The notes below the pieces were generated by a model that saw only the letters and a list, made by a program, of their open reading frames with translations, did no database searches and was not told the origin of the DNA. DNA of 5,147 nt, from NCBI GenBank assembly GCA_014380605.1, contig JACMJO010000152.1:1-5147 (forward strand), written 5' to 3'. The DNA comes from Fimbriimonadaceae bacterium (GTDB lineage Bacteria > Armatimonadota > Fimbriimonadia > Fimbriimonadales > Fimbriimonadaceae). Below, piece by piece: positions 1 to 5,147 of this stretch. The stretch's first letter is position 1. Each line of letters starts with the position of its first letter. Both the position numbers and the translations under genes were made by a program.

Positions 1-87
1 AACGTTCGCAGAAGTCGCGAACTCCAGCAGGGCCTCGTCATAGGGAAAGCCCTCCCCGATGTCGACATTGAGATCGACTTTCTTCAA
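1..87 (-). CDS. pxpA: 5-oxoprolinase subunit A (LamB/YcsF family), N-terminal 29 codons only
   Basis: Partial gene running off the left edge. The visible residues contain the family's N-terminal signature: D5-L-N-x-D-x-G-E-G (5-13), then a Tyr-Asp-Glu stretch and T-S-A-N (25-28), which in the family leads into an Ala-Cys-Gly-x-His segment lying outside the window. PxpA acts with PxpB and PxpC in the ATP-dependent cytoplasmic hydrolysis of 5-oxoproline (pyroglutamate) to glutamate. The start is the TTG at 87: the frame has a TGA three codons upstream and the family signature begins only a few residues after it. The TTG overlaps the pxpB stop as TTGA, so translation is probably coupled to pxpB. 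An SD-like AAGGGTGA lies six bases upstream. The usual Cys of the N-C-D form of the signature is Val8 here. The identification is firm for the family; the function is inferred from family and neighbour. Confidence 0.88.
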   Translation of the reverse strand, partial: MKKVDLNVDIGEGFPYDEALLEFATSANV

Positions 88-740
88 AGTCGCTCACCCT
101 TGAGCCTGGTGAATTCCGCCTCGTCGACTCTAACAAAACTCACCCGGTTTCCGGCCTCGACTGGAAAATACTCGTCCTCCACATTCACCAATTCCAGAGG
201 ACATCTGCCGATCAGGTTCCATCCGCCTGGAGTTGCAGAGGGATACACGGCAGTCTGCCGTCCCGTTATCCCAACCGAGCCGGGTTCAACGCGAACTCGG
301 GGCGACGAAAGGCGGGGCAGGTTCAAAATCTCCCGTGAAAGATATCCAAGATAAGCAAAGCCAGGAGAAAAGCCAACCGCATAGCAGGTGTATTCGTTCT
401 GCAAGTGATACTCGATCAAATTGTCAGGTGAAATTCCAAGTTGGCGGGCGGCCCGATCCAGATCTTCACCCATTTCATAGCAGACGGGAAGTTCGATCAC
501 TATCGGTTGCTCGTCATCCTCAAAGGGCTGTAGTGCAACTTGGCTAAGCCATGAGTGCACTTTAGGCAGGTCAGCGCAGGGCGACTGAAAGTACAAGCCA
601 ACCGTCTCATAACTTGCGACCGCTTCTAAGAGCCCTTGATCTTGAGTCGTCTCGTGATTGAGCTTGTTTACAATTCGAAACGACTCGCAGGGCAAATCCC
701 GCAGGATTAGGGCCTTTTCACCAAGCCTTTCGATGCGCAT
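84..740 (-). CDS. pxpB: 5-oxoprolinase subunit B (KipI / allophanate hydrolase subunit 1 family)
   Basis: A 218-residue protein, close to the usual length of PxpB/KipI. It opens with the typical R-x-x-x-L-G-x-x-A-L-I-L strand (2-13) and carries the cyclophilin-like carboxyltransferase core: I-x-L-P-V-C-Y near 82-88, a His at 112 before Y-x-x-Y-A-V, G-F-S-P-G-F-A-Y-L-G (123-132), P-R-x-x-S-P-R (142-148), P-G-S-V-G-I-T-G (153-160) and T-P-G-G-W-N-L-I-G-R (170-179). With PxpA and PxpC it forms the cytoplasmic 5-oxoprolinase that returns pyroglutamate to glutamate; in Bacillus the related KipI also inhibits the sporulation kinase KinA. The adjoining pxpA start argues for the metabolic role. The ATG at 740 is chosen because the conserved first strand begins right after it. 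No spaced SD is present (AGGGG abuts the ATG), which may mean a leaderless message. pxpC is not seen on either side within the window. Confidence 0.93.
   Translation of the reverse strand: MRIERLGEKALILRDLPCESFRIVNKLNHETTQDQGLLEAVASYETVGLYFQSPCADLPKVHSWLSQVALQPFEDDEQPIVIELPVCYEMGEDLDRAARQLGISPDNLIEYHLQNEYTCYAVGFSPGFAYLGYLSREILNLPRLSSPRVRVEPGSVGITGRQTAVYPSATPGGWNLIGRCPLELVNVEDEYFPVEAGNRVSFVRVDEAEFTRLKGERL
94..101 (-). promoter_or_regulatory. Ribosome binding site for pxpA, inside the end of pxpB
   Basis: On the minus strand this reads AAGGGTGA, six bases before the TTG at 87. It supports TTG as the start and fits translational coupling with pxpB, whose last codons contain the site. Confidence 0.5.
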
Positions 741-783
741 CCCCTACAGGATACGCGGATTCGGTTATCATTTCGAGCACACG
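741..783. promoter_or_regulatory. Divergent intergenic region with candidate promoters for pxpB and dut
   Basis: Only 43 bases separate the two divergent start codons, so both promoters must lie here or inside the opposite gene. For dut, TATCAT at 766-771 is a plausible -10, with a weak -35 (CCTACA, 743-748) at 17-bp spacing; the mRNA would have a leader of about six bases. For pxpB on the minus strand, TATCCT (748-753) preceded at 17 bp by TCGAAA (771-776) would start transcription at or next to the ATG. The two elements interleave, so the promoters would compete. All matches are partial (3 to 5 of 6 bases). Confidence 0.35.
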
Positions 784-1218
784 ATGAGCCTTGAGATTCC
801 CGTTACGCTAGGCGCAAACTCCACGGTCCCCGCCTACCAGAGCACCCATGCCGCAGGCATGGACCTTTGTTGCTCGGAAGACTGCGTCCTTGAACCAGGC
901 GAGCGGAAACTCGTCTCAACCGGTATCCGCATGGCCATTCCCGAGGGCTTCGAGGGCCAAGTGCGGCCCCGCTCCGGTCTGGCGATGAAGCATGGAATCG
1001 GGATGGTGAACTCGCCGGGAACCATCGATAGCGATTATCGAGGCGAAATCGGAGTTTTATTGATCAATTTGGGCAAGGAGACAGTCACATTTCTGAAAGG
1101 GGACCGAATCGCCCAACTTGTCATCTGTCCTGTCACTCGGGCACGACTCTTGCCAGTAGACGAGTTGGATCAAACGGAACGAGGAGTCGGAGGATTTGGC
1201 AGTACAGGGAAAAAATGA
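784..1218 (+). CDS. dut: Deoxyuridine 5'-triphosphate nucleotidohydrolase (dUTPase)
   Basis: A 144-residue trimeric-type dUTPase of normal length. It hydrolyses dUTP to dUMP and pyrophosphate in the cytoplasm, keeping uracil out of DNA and supplying dUMP for thymidylate synthesis. All five motifs are present in order: I, A-G-M-D-L (24-28); II, R-P-R-S-G-L-A (61-67); III, G-T-I-D-S-D-Y-R-G-E-I (79-89), with the catalytic Asp82 and the Tyr85 that selects deoxyribose; IV, G-D-R-I-A-Q-L-V (106-113); V, R-G-V-G-G-F-G-S-T-G (133-142), the mobile C-terminal Gly-rich arm that closes over the nucleotide. The ATG at 784 is chosen because the family begins with such a short strand. In-frame ATGs at 733 and 658 would add unrelated residues and overlap pxpB. 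No SD precedes the ATG. The next gene begins four bases after the stop, so dut probably heads an operon. Confidence 0.97.
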   Translation: MSLEIPVTLGANSTVPAYQSTHAAGMDLCCSEDCVLEPGERKLVSTGIRMAIPEGFEGQVRPRSGLAMKHGIGMVNSPGTIDSDYRGEIGVLLINLGKETVTFLKGDRIAQLVICPVTRARLLPVDELDQTERGVGGFGSTGKK

Positions 1219-1222
1219 ATCG

Positions 1223-2263
1223 ATGATTTGCGAGCGGTGCTTTGCTTCGGTAAAAGGCGGCTCGGAATTCTGCCCAGAATGTGGAGGCCCGATGGGGTCA
1301 GGCCCAGCGGAGGGGAGCGACGCGGCGATCTACCCTGAATTGGCGCGAGCGAACTTGCTCAGAATGCGTGGCGATCACAAGGCCGCGCTCGAGCAATGCC
1401 GCATGATCCTTCACAAGTTTCCCAACAACGTCACCGCGAATCAGCTTCTGGGCGACCTTTGTGCCGAACTCGGCGATCTGGAACAGGCAAAGGAATGGTA
1501 CGAACTGGCCCTGGACATCGCCCCTAATCATGCTCAGATTCAGAAGAAGCTGAAAGCGGTGCGAGGCCAGCTTGAGCATGCGGAGACGGAAGGGCTAGTC
1601 GAGCAACTCGGACTTCCTCCAACAAAGTCGAAGAATGGTCTGGTAGCAGCGGGGCTTGCAACCCTTGTCATTGGGGTTGGCGCTATCGCATATGTGATTG
1701 GAACTCAAAAGGATGCCTCAGACTCAAATGCGGCACCTAAGCAGACCTCAGTCCAAGCGCCCATATCGAACCTAGGTTCGTCACAACCACCTAAGCAGGA
1801 CCCCGTGCCAAACGGGACTACTGCTCCCGTGCCCACCGTTCAGGGCCCGAGCGACGAGGTCAGTCTTACTCAGCTGATTGCCCAGCGTAGTGCTAACGGA
1901 ACGAAGTTGCTTGGCTTAACGGTCGATCCAAGATCAAATTTGATGATCCTCACTTATCGCGTTGAAGCCGCAGACGATAAGAAATTGATCGCCTCTGAAC
2001 TAGCCGGAGTTGCATTCGACAATAGCCCGTCGGTTCGTGTCATCACGTTGCGAGCCGTTGAAGGCGGCACCGTGGCGTACGTGGCCGACGCTAGAAGAGA
2101 AGCCTACGAAGAAACCAAGACTGAGGCATGGAAACAGCAGAACGGATCTGAGCCGGCAACGGTCGCGAAACACCTGCTTTCCCAAGAATGGCCGGCAAAT
2201 CCGACGCCCGCCGAGAATCCGCCTCCGGAAACTCCTGCCAGCGATAACAATGCTGGGCCATAA
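1223..2263 (+). CDS. Zinc-ribbon, TPR and single-membrane-span protein of unknown function
   Basis: A 346-residue modular protein. Residues 3-20 form a zinc ribbon (C3-x2-C6-x10-C17-x2-C20, followed by G-G). Residues about 38-105 form two TPR units with the Gly-Asp turn and the Ala-x-x-x-Tyr/Cys helix pattern, each ending at a Pro-Asn (67-68 and 101-102). A charged helix (106-129) leads to one hydrophobic span (about 139-160, Gly/Ala/Val/Ile-rich). A Pro/Gln/Ser/Thr-rich linker (about 163-211) joins an unrecognised mixed alpha/beta domain (about 213-310), and the tail is Pro-rich. Lys residues just before the span suggest that the zinc ribbon and TPRs are cytoplasmic and the C-terminus outside. 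TPRs usually bind proteins, so a scaffold or assembly role is possible, but I do not assign one. The start is the ATG at 1223, four bases after dut, with GGGA at 1207-1210. A TTG at 1196 is also in frame, but its purine-rich site sits only one base away. Likely co-transcribed with dut. Confidence 0.85.
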   Translation: MICERCFASVKGGSEFCPECGGPMGSGPAEGSDAAIYPELARANLLRMRGDHKAALEQCRMILHKFPNNVTANQLLGDLCAELGDLEQAKEWYELALDIAPNHAQIQKKLKAVRGQLEHAETEGLVEQLGLPPTKSKNGLVAAGLATLVIGVGAIAYVIGTQKDASDSNAAPKQTSVQAPISNLGSSQPPKQDPVPNGTTAPVPTVQGPSDEVSLTQLIAQRSANGTKLLGLTVDPRSNLMILTYRVEAADDKKLIASELAGVAFDNSPSVRVITLRAVEGGTVAYVADARREAYEETKTEAWKQQNGSEPATVAKHLLSQEWPANPTPAENPPPETPASDNNAGP

Positions 2264-2271
2264 TTGCCAGC

Positions 2272-3006
2272 ATGCGTCTTTCGGTCCAGCTTTACACCCT
2301 TCGTCAACCACTTTCCGATGACCTTGTCGGCACGCTCAAAGCCGTCAAGGAAATGGGCTTGGAGTACGTCGAGCTAGCGGGCTACCAGGGCCTCACAGCC
2401 GCCGAACTGAAAAAGGTTCTGGACGATCTGGGCTTGAAAGTAAGCGCGGGTCACTGGGGCCTTGACGCGGTCAAAGACACGGCCCAGGTTCGCGAGGATG
2501 CTCGGATTCTGGGGACGAAGCATGTCGTTCTGCCTTGGATCTCCGAAGAGACCTACGCGGCAGGTTGGGTGGAGTTTGGGAAGGAGCTCGAGCCGGTGGC
2601 TCGGGAGCTGGATGAGCATGGGATCTCTTTCAGCTACCACAACCATGCATTTGAATTCCCGGATCGAGGGGTGTCGACATTCGTTCAAATGTGGGATGAA
2701 ACCGAAGACATTTTGAAAGCTCAGCTAGACCTGGGCTGGATTGCGGTAGCTGGAGAGGACCCAATCGCGTGGATGAACAAGCTCGGGAAGAGAGCGCCAC
2801 TTATCCACCTGAAAGACTTCTCTGGCAACAAGGAAAGCCATGACGCAGAAGCGGGCAAGGGCACTTTAGATTGGGATGGCATTCTGAAAGCGGCGGAGGC
2901 GAACGGAACTGAATTCGGGGCCATCGAGATGGACCAGACGCCCGATGAGCCGGTCGCCTCGGTTCGAAGTAGCGTCGTGTTCTTCCAGGGTAAGGGACTT
3001 CGTTAG
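2272..3006 (+). CDS. Sugar phosphate isomerase/epimerase-like TIM-barrel protein (AP endonuclease 2 / xylose isomerase-like fold)
   Basis: A 244-residue protein, slightly short for the family (often 250-290). The barrel pattern is clear: the first strand S-V-Q-L-Y-T-L (4-10), then G-L-E-Y-V-E-L (29-35), S-A-G-H-W (58-62), Y-H-N-H-A-F-E-F (122-129), L-D-L-G-W (152-156), I-H-L-K-D (178-182), G-K-G-T-L-D-W (195-201) and A-I-E-M-D (217-221). By family analogy E128, D153, H179 and E219 are the likely divalent metal ligands, and all are present, so the enzyme is probably active. Relatives isomerise, epimerise or dehydrate sugars and inositols; the substrate cannot be told from this sequence. There is no signal peptide, so it should be cytoplasmic. 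It starts eight bases after the zinc-ribbon gene with no convincing SD, so translation may depend on coupling. It appears to be the last gene of the dut cluster, since a longer gap with a new promoter-like element follows. Confidence 0.9.
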   Translation: MRLSVQLYTLRQPLSDDLVGTLKAVKEMGLEYVELAGYQGLTAAELKKVLDDLGLKVSAGHWGLDAVKDTAQVREDARILGTKHVVLPWISEETYAAGWVEFGKELEPVARELDEHGISFSYHNHAFEFPDRGVSTFVQMWDETEDILKAQLDLGWIAVAGEDPIAWMNKLGKRAPLIHLKDFSGNKESHDAEAGKGTLDWDGILKAAEANGTEFGAIEMDQTPDEPVASVRSSVVFFQGKGLR

Positions 3007-3053
3007 TCGTCTCGCCCTATGGCCACGAAACAGATTTCTTCGACCGGCAGTCT

Positions 3054-3059
3054 TATGAT
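3054..3059 (+). promoter_or_regulatory. Candidate -10 element for the M48 protease gene
   Basis: TATGAT differs from the consensus TATAAT at one base and lies 36 bases before the ATG at 3096, leaving room for a leader of about 30 bases containing the SD. No good -35 is found at 15-18 bp spacing, and there is no extended -10 TG. It sits in the 89-bp gap (3007-3095), where I see no terminator-like hairpin. Confidence 0.35.
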
Positions 3060-3082
3060 GCGTTAGTGGTTTAGGCCAACGT

Positions 3083-3086
3083 AGGA
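3083..3086 (+). promoter_or_regulatory. Ribosome binding site for the M48 protease
   Basis: AGGA nine bases before the ATG at 3096, in a purine-rich run that continues as CGGA. It is one of the more convincing SD sites in the window and supports this start, which also places a basic N-terminus directly before the hydrophobic segment. Confidence 0.5.
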
Positions 3087-3095
3087 CGGATTGAT

Positions 3096-3920
3096 ATGGA
3101 GCGAAGAAACGGTTGTGGAGCGGCTAGGTTTGGGATTGCGGGAGTTATTGCGTTAATAGCAGTTATCGGCTATTTTTCATCAAGCTCGCAGAATCCGATT
3201 ACGGGCGAAAAACAGCACGTCGACATGTCGACCGATCAGGAGATCGCGTTAGGATTGCAAGCGGCTCCGCAGATGATGCAGGAATTTGGTGGCGAGGATC
3301 GCGACCCGGAAAAGAATGCCCTTGTGGACCAGATTGGGAACGAAGTTGTTAAGGGTTCCGTGGCAAGCAAAGCTCCATATCGCTTTGAGTTCCATCTCTT
3401 AGCGGATCAAAAGACGATCAACGCTTTTGCTTTGCCCGGCGGTCAAGTGTTCATCACTCGGGCTCTCCTGGATCGTTTGACGACGCGGGGGCAGTTAGCA
3501 GGAGTACTGGGCCACGAGGTTGGACACGTGGTGGCTCGGCATGGCGCTGAGCACATGGCCAAAGCCAAACTCACCCAAGGTCTCACCGGGGCCGCAGTGA
3601 TGGCGACCTATGATCCCAACAATCCCAATTCCGCAGGGTCGGCCGTCATCGCCCAGATGGTTGGGCAGATGGTGAACATGAAATATGGGCGGGATGATGA
3701 GATCGAGTCGGACAAGCTAGGTGTCAAGTTTCTGGCCGAGTCTGGATACGACCCCAGGGCGATGATCGAAGTGATGAAGATTTTGAAGGAAGCGGGCGGC
3801 GGTGGGCGTCAACCAGAGTTCTTCAGTTCCCACCCAAATCCTGAGAATCGAATTGAAAGGATTCAACAAGCGATCAAGGATCAGTTCCCAAATGGCTTGC
3901 CGAATGGGCTCAAGTCTTAA
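3096..3920 (+). CDS. Membrane-anchored M48 family zinc metalloprotease (LoiP/BepA-like)
   Basis: A 274-residue protein. It has a basic start (R3, R4, R11), a hydrophobic segment at about 12-27, and then the N-P-I-T-G motif (33-37) typical of exported M48 peptidases just after their export signal. The peptidase domain has I-N-A-F-A-L-P-G-G (108-116), the zinc site H140-E-V-G-H144 with Glu141 as catalytic base, and E204-S-D (204-206) with E204 as the likely third zinc ligand. S-S-H-P-N-P-E-N-R (244-252) is the conserved C-terminal signature. Homologues act in the periplasm or at the outer membrane in protein quality control. Many have a lipobox Cys just before N-P-x-T-G; here that place is a run of four Ser, so this is a transmembrane anchor or a cleaved signal peptide rather than a lipoprotein. 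There are no TPRs after the catalytic domain, unlike BepA, which makes the architecture closer to LoiP. It is separated from neighbours by 89 and 273 bases, so it is probably a single-gene unit. Confidence 0.93.
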   Translation: MERRNGCGAARFGIAGVIALIAVIGYFSSSSQNPITGEKQHVDMSTDQEIALGLQAAPQMMQEFGGEDRDPEKNALVDQIGNEVVKGSVASKAPYRFEFHLLADQKTINAFALPGGQVFITRALLDRLTTRGQLAGVLGHEVGHVVARHGAEHMAKAKLTQGLTGAAVMATYDPNNPNSAGSAVIAQMVGQMVNMKYGRDDEIESDKLGVKFLAESGYDPRAMIEVMKILKEAGGGGRQPEFFSSHPNPENRIERIQQAIKDQFPNGLPNGLKS

Positions 3921-3996
3921 CTGAATCGTCCATTCACACTGCAAGGGGCTAAGAGCGCAAAGTGGTTTTGCTTGCGTGCCTGTCATGAACCAACCT

Positions 3997-4011
3997 GGGA
4001 CTACCAGTCCC
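3997..4011 (+). repeat. Perfect 6-bp inverted repeat with a 3-base loop
   Basis: GGGACT and AGTCCC flank ACC. This GC-rich stem lies 77 bases after the protease stop. No U-tract follows, so it could at most be a weak or Rho-assisted 3' end, or part of a leader RNA for lpd. Confidence 0.45.
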
Positions 4012-4034
4012 TGATCCGTGGCGTCAAAAGGTAT

Positions 4035-4078
4035 CCTTCTGGATGGCGAAAGCGCCATCGATCCCAAATGACAGAAGG
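4035..4078 (+). repeat. Nested inverted repeats forming a possible two-tier hairpin upstream of lpd
   Basis: The inner stem pairs GATGGCG (4042-4048) with CGCCATC (4053-4059) across an AAAG loop, seven perfect pairs. The outer stem pairs CCTTCT (4035-4040) with AGAAGG (4073-4078), six perfect pairs. A one-base bulge on the 5' side and thirteen unpaired bases on the 3' side lie between them; the alternative lpd ATG at 4068 falls in the latter. The pairing is visible in the sequence; function is unknown. Confidence 0.45.
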
Positions 4079-4175
4079 CGGCCAAATCGATCTCACCCCG
4101 ACCAACGGTCCGGCGGTTGCCGCTTCTCACGCGCTCCAATCTCTCATTCAGGAGATTTCTGGGATCACCCAACCC

Positions 4176-4180
4176 GAGGA
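4176..4180 (+). promoter_or_regulatory. Likely ribosome binding site for lpd
   Basis: GAGGA, thirteen bases before the ATG at 4194. The spacing is longer than usual, but this is the only SD-like site near either candidate start and it favours 4194 over 4068. Confidence 0.4.
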
Positions 4181-4193
4181 ACAAGAACAACTC

Positions 4194-5147
4194 ATGGCGA
4201 ATGACAATTTTGATGCCGATGTCGTAGTGATTGGATCTGGCCCTGGCGGCTATGTAGCGGCGATCCGCGCGGCCCAGCTTGGAGCCAAGGTCATTTGCGC
4301 TGAGAAGCAGTTTTTAGGCGGCACCTGTTTGAACGTGGGTTGTATTCCCAGCAAGGCGATGATCGCCCAAGTGGAAAGGCTTAACCACGTAAAGCACGCC
4401 AAGGATCTCGGCGTCTCGGGCGTGGGCGACGTGACGATGGACATGGATGTGTTCAACAAGCGGCGCGACAAGATCGTTTTAGCCCAGCGGGGCGGTATTG
4501 GAATGCTGTTTAAGAAGAACGGCATTCGCCATGCGGACGGATTCGCCTCGTTTGTGGACCGAAACACTATCGAGGTAGAGAAGGATGGCAAAAAGGAAAC
4601 AATCCGCGCCAAGAGCTTCATCTTAGCGATGGGTTCTTCCGTCATTCACATTCCCGTTCCCGGCCTAAAGGGTGGCAAGGCAGAAGGCGTTTGGACCTCG
4701 GACGAAGCTACGACTCACCAGGGCGTGGCTCCGAAGTCGATGCTGATTTTGGGCGGAGGCGCGGTCGGCGTTGAGTTCGCCTATGTCTACAACGGACTTG
4801 GCACCGAGACGACGCTGGTAGAGATGATGCCGAGCCTGATCCCGATGATGGACGCGGACCTTGGAACAGAGCTAGGCAAGCAACTTGGTCGTCAAGGCGT
4901 GAAGGTCAAGACTGGAGCCACCGTCGAGAAGGTTGAAAAGACCAAGGGCGGTTGGAAGTGCCACCTGAAGAAGGGCGTTGAGGCCGATGTTGTGGAGGTC
5001 GAGGTAATCCTCCTGGGCGTTGGCCGTAAAGCGAACACCGACGGAATGAACTTGGAGAAGGCTGGGGTGAAGCTTCACAAGCGCGGCGTTGAGGTTGTAG
5101 ATGACACGTTGGTCACCCACGCTTCGAACATTTGGGCAATCGGCGAT
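4194..5147 (+). CDS. lpd: Dihydrolipoyl dehydrogenase (E3 component), C-terminus beyond the window
   Basis: 318 codons are visible of a family usually near 460-480. This flavoprotein re-oxidises dihydrolipoamide in the pyruvate and 2-oxoglutarate dehydrogenase complexes and the glycine cleavage system, passing electrons via FAD to NAD+. Seen in order: the FAD-binding G14-S-G-P-G-G19; the redox disulfide in G-G-T-C45-L-N-V-G-C50-I-P-S-K; I-L-A-M-G-S (143-148), the ATG-like FAD motif with Met for the usual Thr; the NAD-binding G187-G-G-A-V-G192 followed by E-F-A; the acidic E-x-M-x-x-x-I-P-x-x-D region typical of lipoamide dehydrogenases; and W-A-I-G-D at the edge (314-318), the second FAD-contact motif. 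The dimerisation domain with the catalytic His-Glu pair lies outside, so glutathione or mercuric reductase relatives are not formally excluded, but the disulfide motif strongly favours Lpd. The start at 4194 fits the usual short N-terminus. An in-frame ATG at 4068 would add 42 residues. No E1 or E2 gene is visible nearby. Confidence 0.93.
   Translation, partial: MANDNFDADVVVIGSGPGGYVAAIRAAQLGAKVICAEKQFLGGTCLNVGCIPSKAMIAQVERLNHVKHAKDLGVSGVGDVTMDMDVFNKRRDKIVLAQRGGIGMLFKKNGIRHADGFASFVDRNTIEVEKDGKKETIRAKSFILAMGSSVIHIPVPGLKGGKAEGVWTSDEATTHQGVAPKSMLILGGGAVGVEFAYVYNGLGTETTLVEMMPSLIPMMDADLGTELGKQLGRQGVKVKTGATVEKVEKTKGGWKCHLKKGVEADVVEVEVILLGVGRKANTDGMNLEKAGVKLHKRGVEVVDDTLVTHASNIWAIGD

Larger units (their letters stand above)
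3921..4193. other. Spacer between the M48 protease and lpd, with inverted repeats and no confirmed gene
   Basis: 273 bases without a gene I can support. The lpd frame stays open through all of it, back to the TAA of the protease gene, with an in-frame ATG at 4068 and a TTG at 3972. Short ORFs in other frames (3985-4014, nine codons; 4043-4204, 53 codons) lack SD sites and look unlike proteins. Several perfect short inverted repeats lie between 3956 and 4078. No T-run follows any of them, so none is a standard intrinsic terminator. No strong promoter match was found; TATCCT at 4032-4037 is a weak -10 candidate. Confidence 0.6.

Noticed and set aside
658..783. In-frame upstream starts (658, 733) for dut
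   Set aside because: They would overlap pxpB in antisense and add residues absent from the dUTPase family, whereas the family N-terminus fits the ATG at 784.
1196..1222. TTG at 1196 as start of the zinc-ribbon protein
   Set aside because: The GGAGGA before it is only one base away, too close to act as its SD, and the ribbon Cys pair sits naturally right after the ATG at 1223.
2000..2321. Overlapping open frames on both strands across the end of the zinc-ribbon gene
   Set aside because: They overlap the coding end of the TPR protein and the start of the isomerase, with Arg/Pro/Ser-rich translations typical of shadow frames.
3001..3067. Direct repeat CGTTAGT at 3001-3007 and 3061-3067
   Set aside because: Seven bases, one copy inside the end of a coding region, with no mobile-element features between; expected by chance at this length.
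3985..4014. Nine-codon ORF spanning the triloop hairpin, like a leader peptide
   Set aside because: It has no SD, no run of regulatory codons and no terminator-like stem with a T-tract after it, so attenuation is not supported.
3717..4190. Minus-strand 157-codon open frame covering the end of the M48 gene and the spacer
   Set aside because: It overlaps about 200 bases of a well-supported protease gene, its translation matches no family I recognise, and it is best explained as the complement of a low-stop plus-strand frame.
4043..4204. 53-codon plus-strand ORF ending in an overlap with the lpd start
   Set aside because: The translation is rich in Arg, Pro and Ser with no hydrophobic core, and there is no convincing SD.
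4250..4645. Minus-strand 131-codon open frame inside lpd
   Set aside because: It lies wholly antisense to the conserved FAD and disulfide region of lpd and has no recognisable motif.

Overview
This is a bacterial chromosomal fragment of moderate GC content, densely packed with housekeeping and metabolic genes. I see no mobile element, phage gene, CRISPR array, rRNA or tRNA. The taxon cannot be fixed from the sequence. The weak or missing Shine-Dalgarno sites, a TTG start, and a zinc-ribbon/TPR/membrane protein of unknown role would fit an under-studied phylum such as Armatimonadota (Fimbriimonas-like), but that is a low-confidence guess.

Layout. On the minus strand at the left, pxpB (84-740) is followed by the first 29 codons of pxpA (1-87), overlapping it by four bases. 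Both are subunits of the prokaryotic 5-oxoprolinase that recycles pyroglutamate to glutamate; pxpA leaves the window. A 43-bp divergent gap (741-783) separates them from a plus-strand cluster: dut (dUTPase, 784-1218), a zinc-ribbon/TPR/single-TM protein of unknown function (1223-2263), and a xylose-isomerase-like TIM-barrel sugar isomerase/epimerase (2272-3006). Gaps of 4 and 8 bases suggest co-transcription. After an 89-bp gap with a promoter-like element comes a membrane-anchored M48 zinc metalloprotease (3096-3920). A 273-bp region with several inverted repeats precedes a dihydrolipoyl dehydrogenase gene (4194 to the window end), which is cut before its C-terminal dimerisation domain.

How the genes fit together. 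The pxp pair is a clear functional unit. The three plus-strand genes look like an operon by spacing, but their functions (nucleotide-pool sanitation, an unknown scaffold-like membrane protein, sugar metabolism) do not form an obvious pathway. The M48 protease (envelope proteostasis) and lipoamide dehydrogenase (E3 of 2-oxoacid dehydrogenase complexes) probably have their own transcription signals.

No clearly new system is visible. The points most worth a second look are the unknown C-terminal domain of the zinc-ribbon/TPR protein, the 3921-4193 spacer (inverted repeats, and an open frame continuous with lpd), the compact divergent promoter region that may give leaderless or nearly leaderless mRNAs, and the direct pxpB-pxpA junction without pxpC between them.
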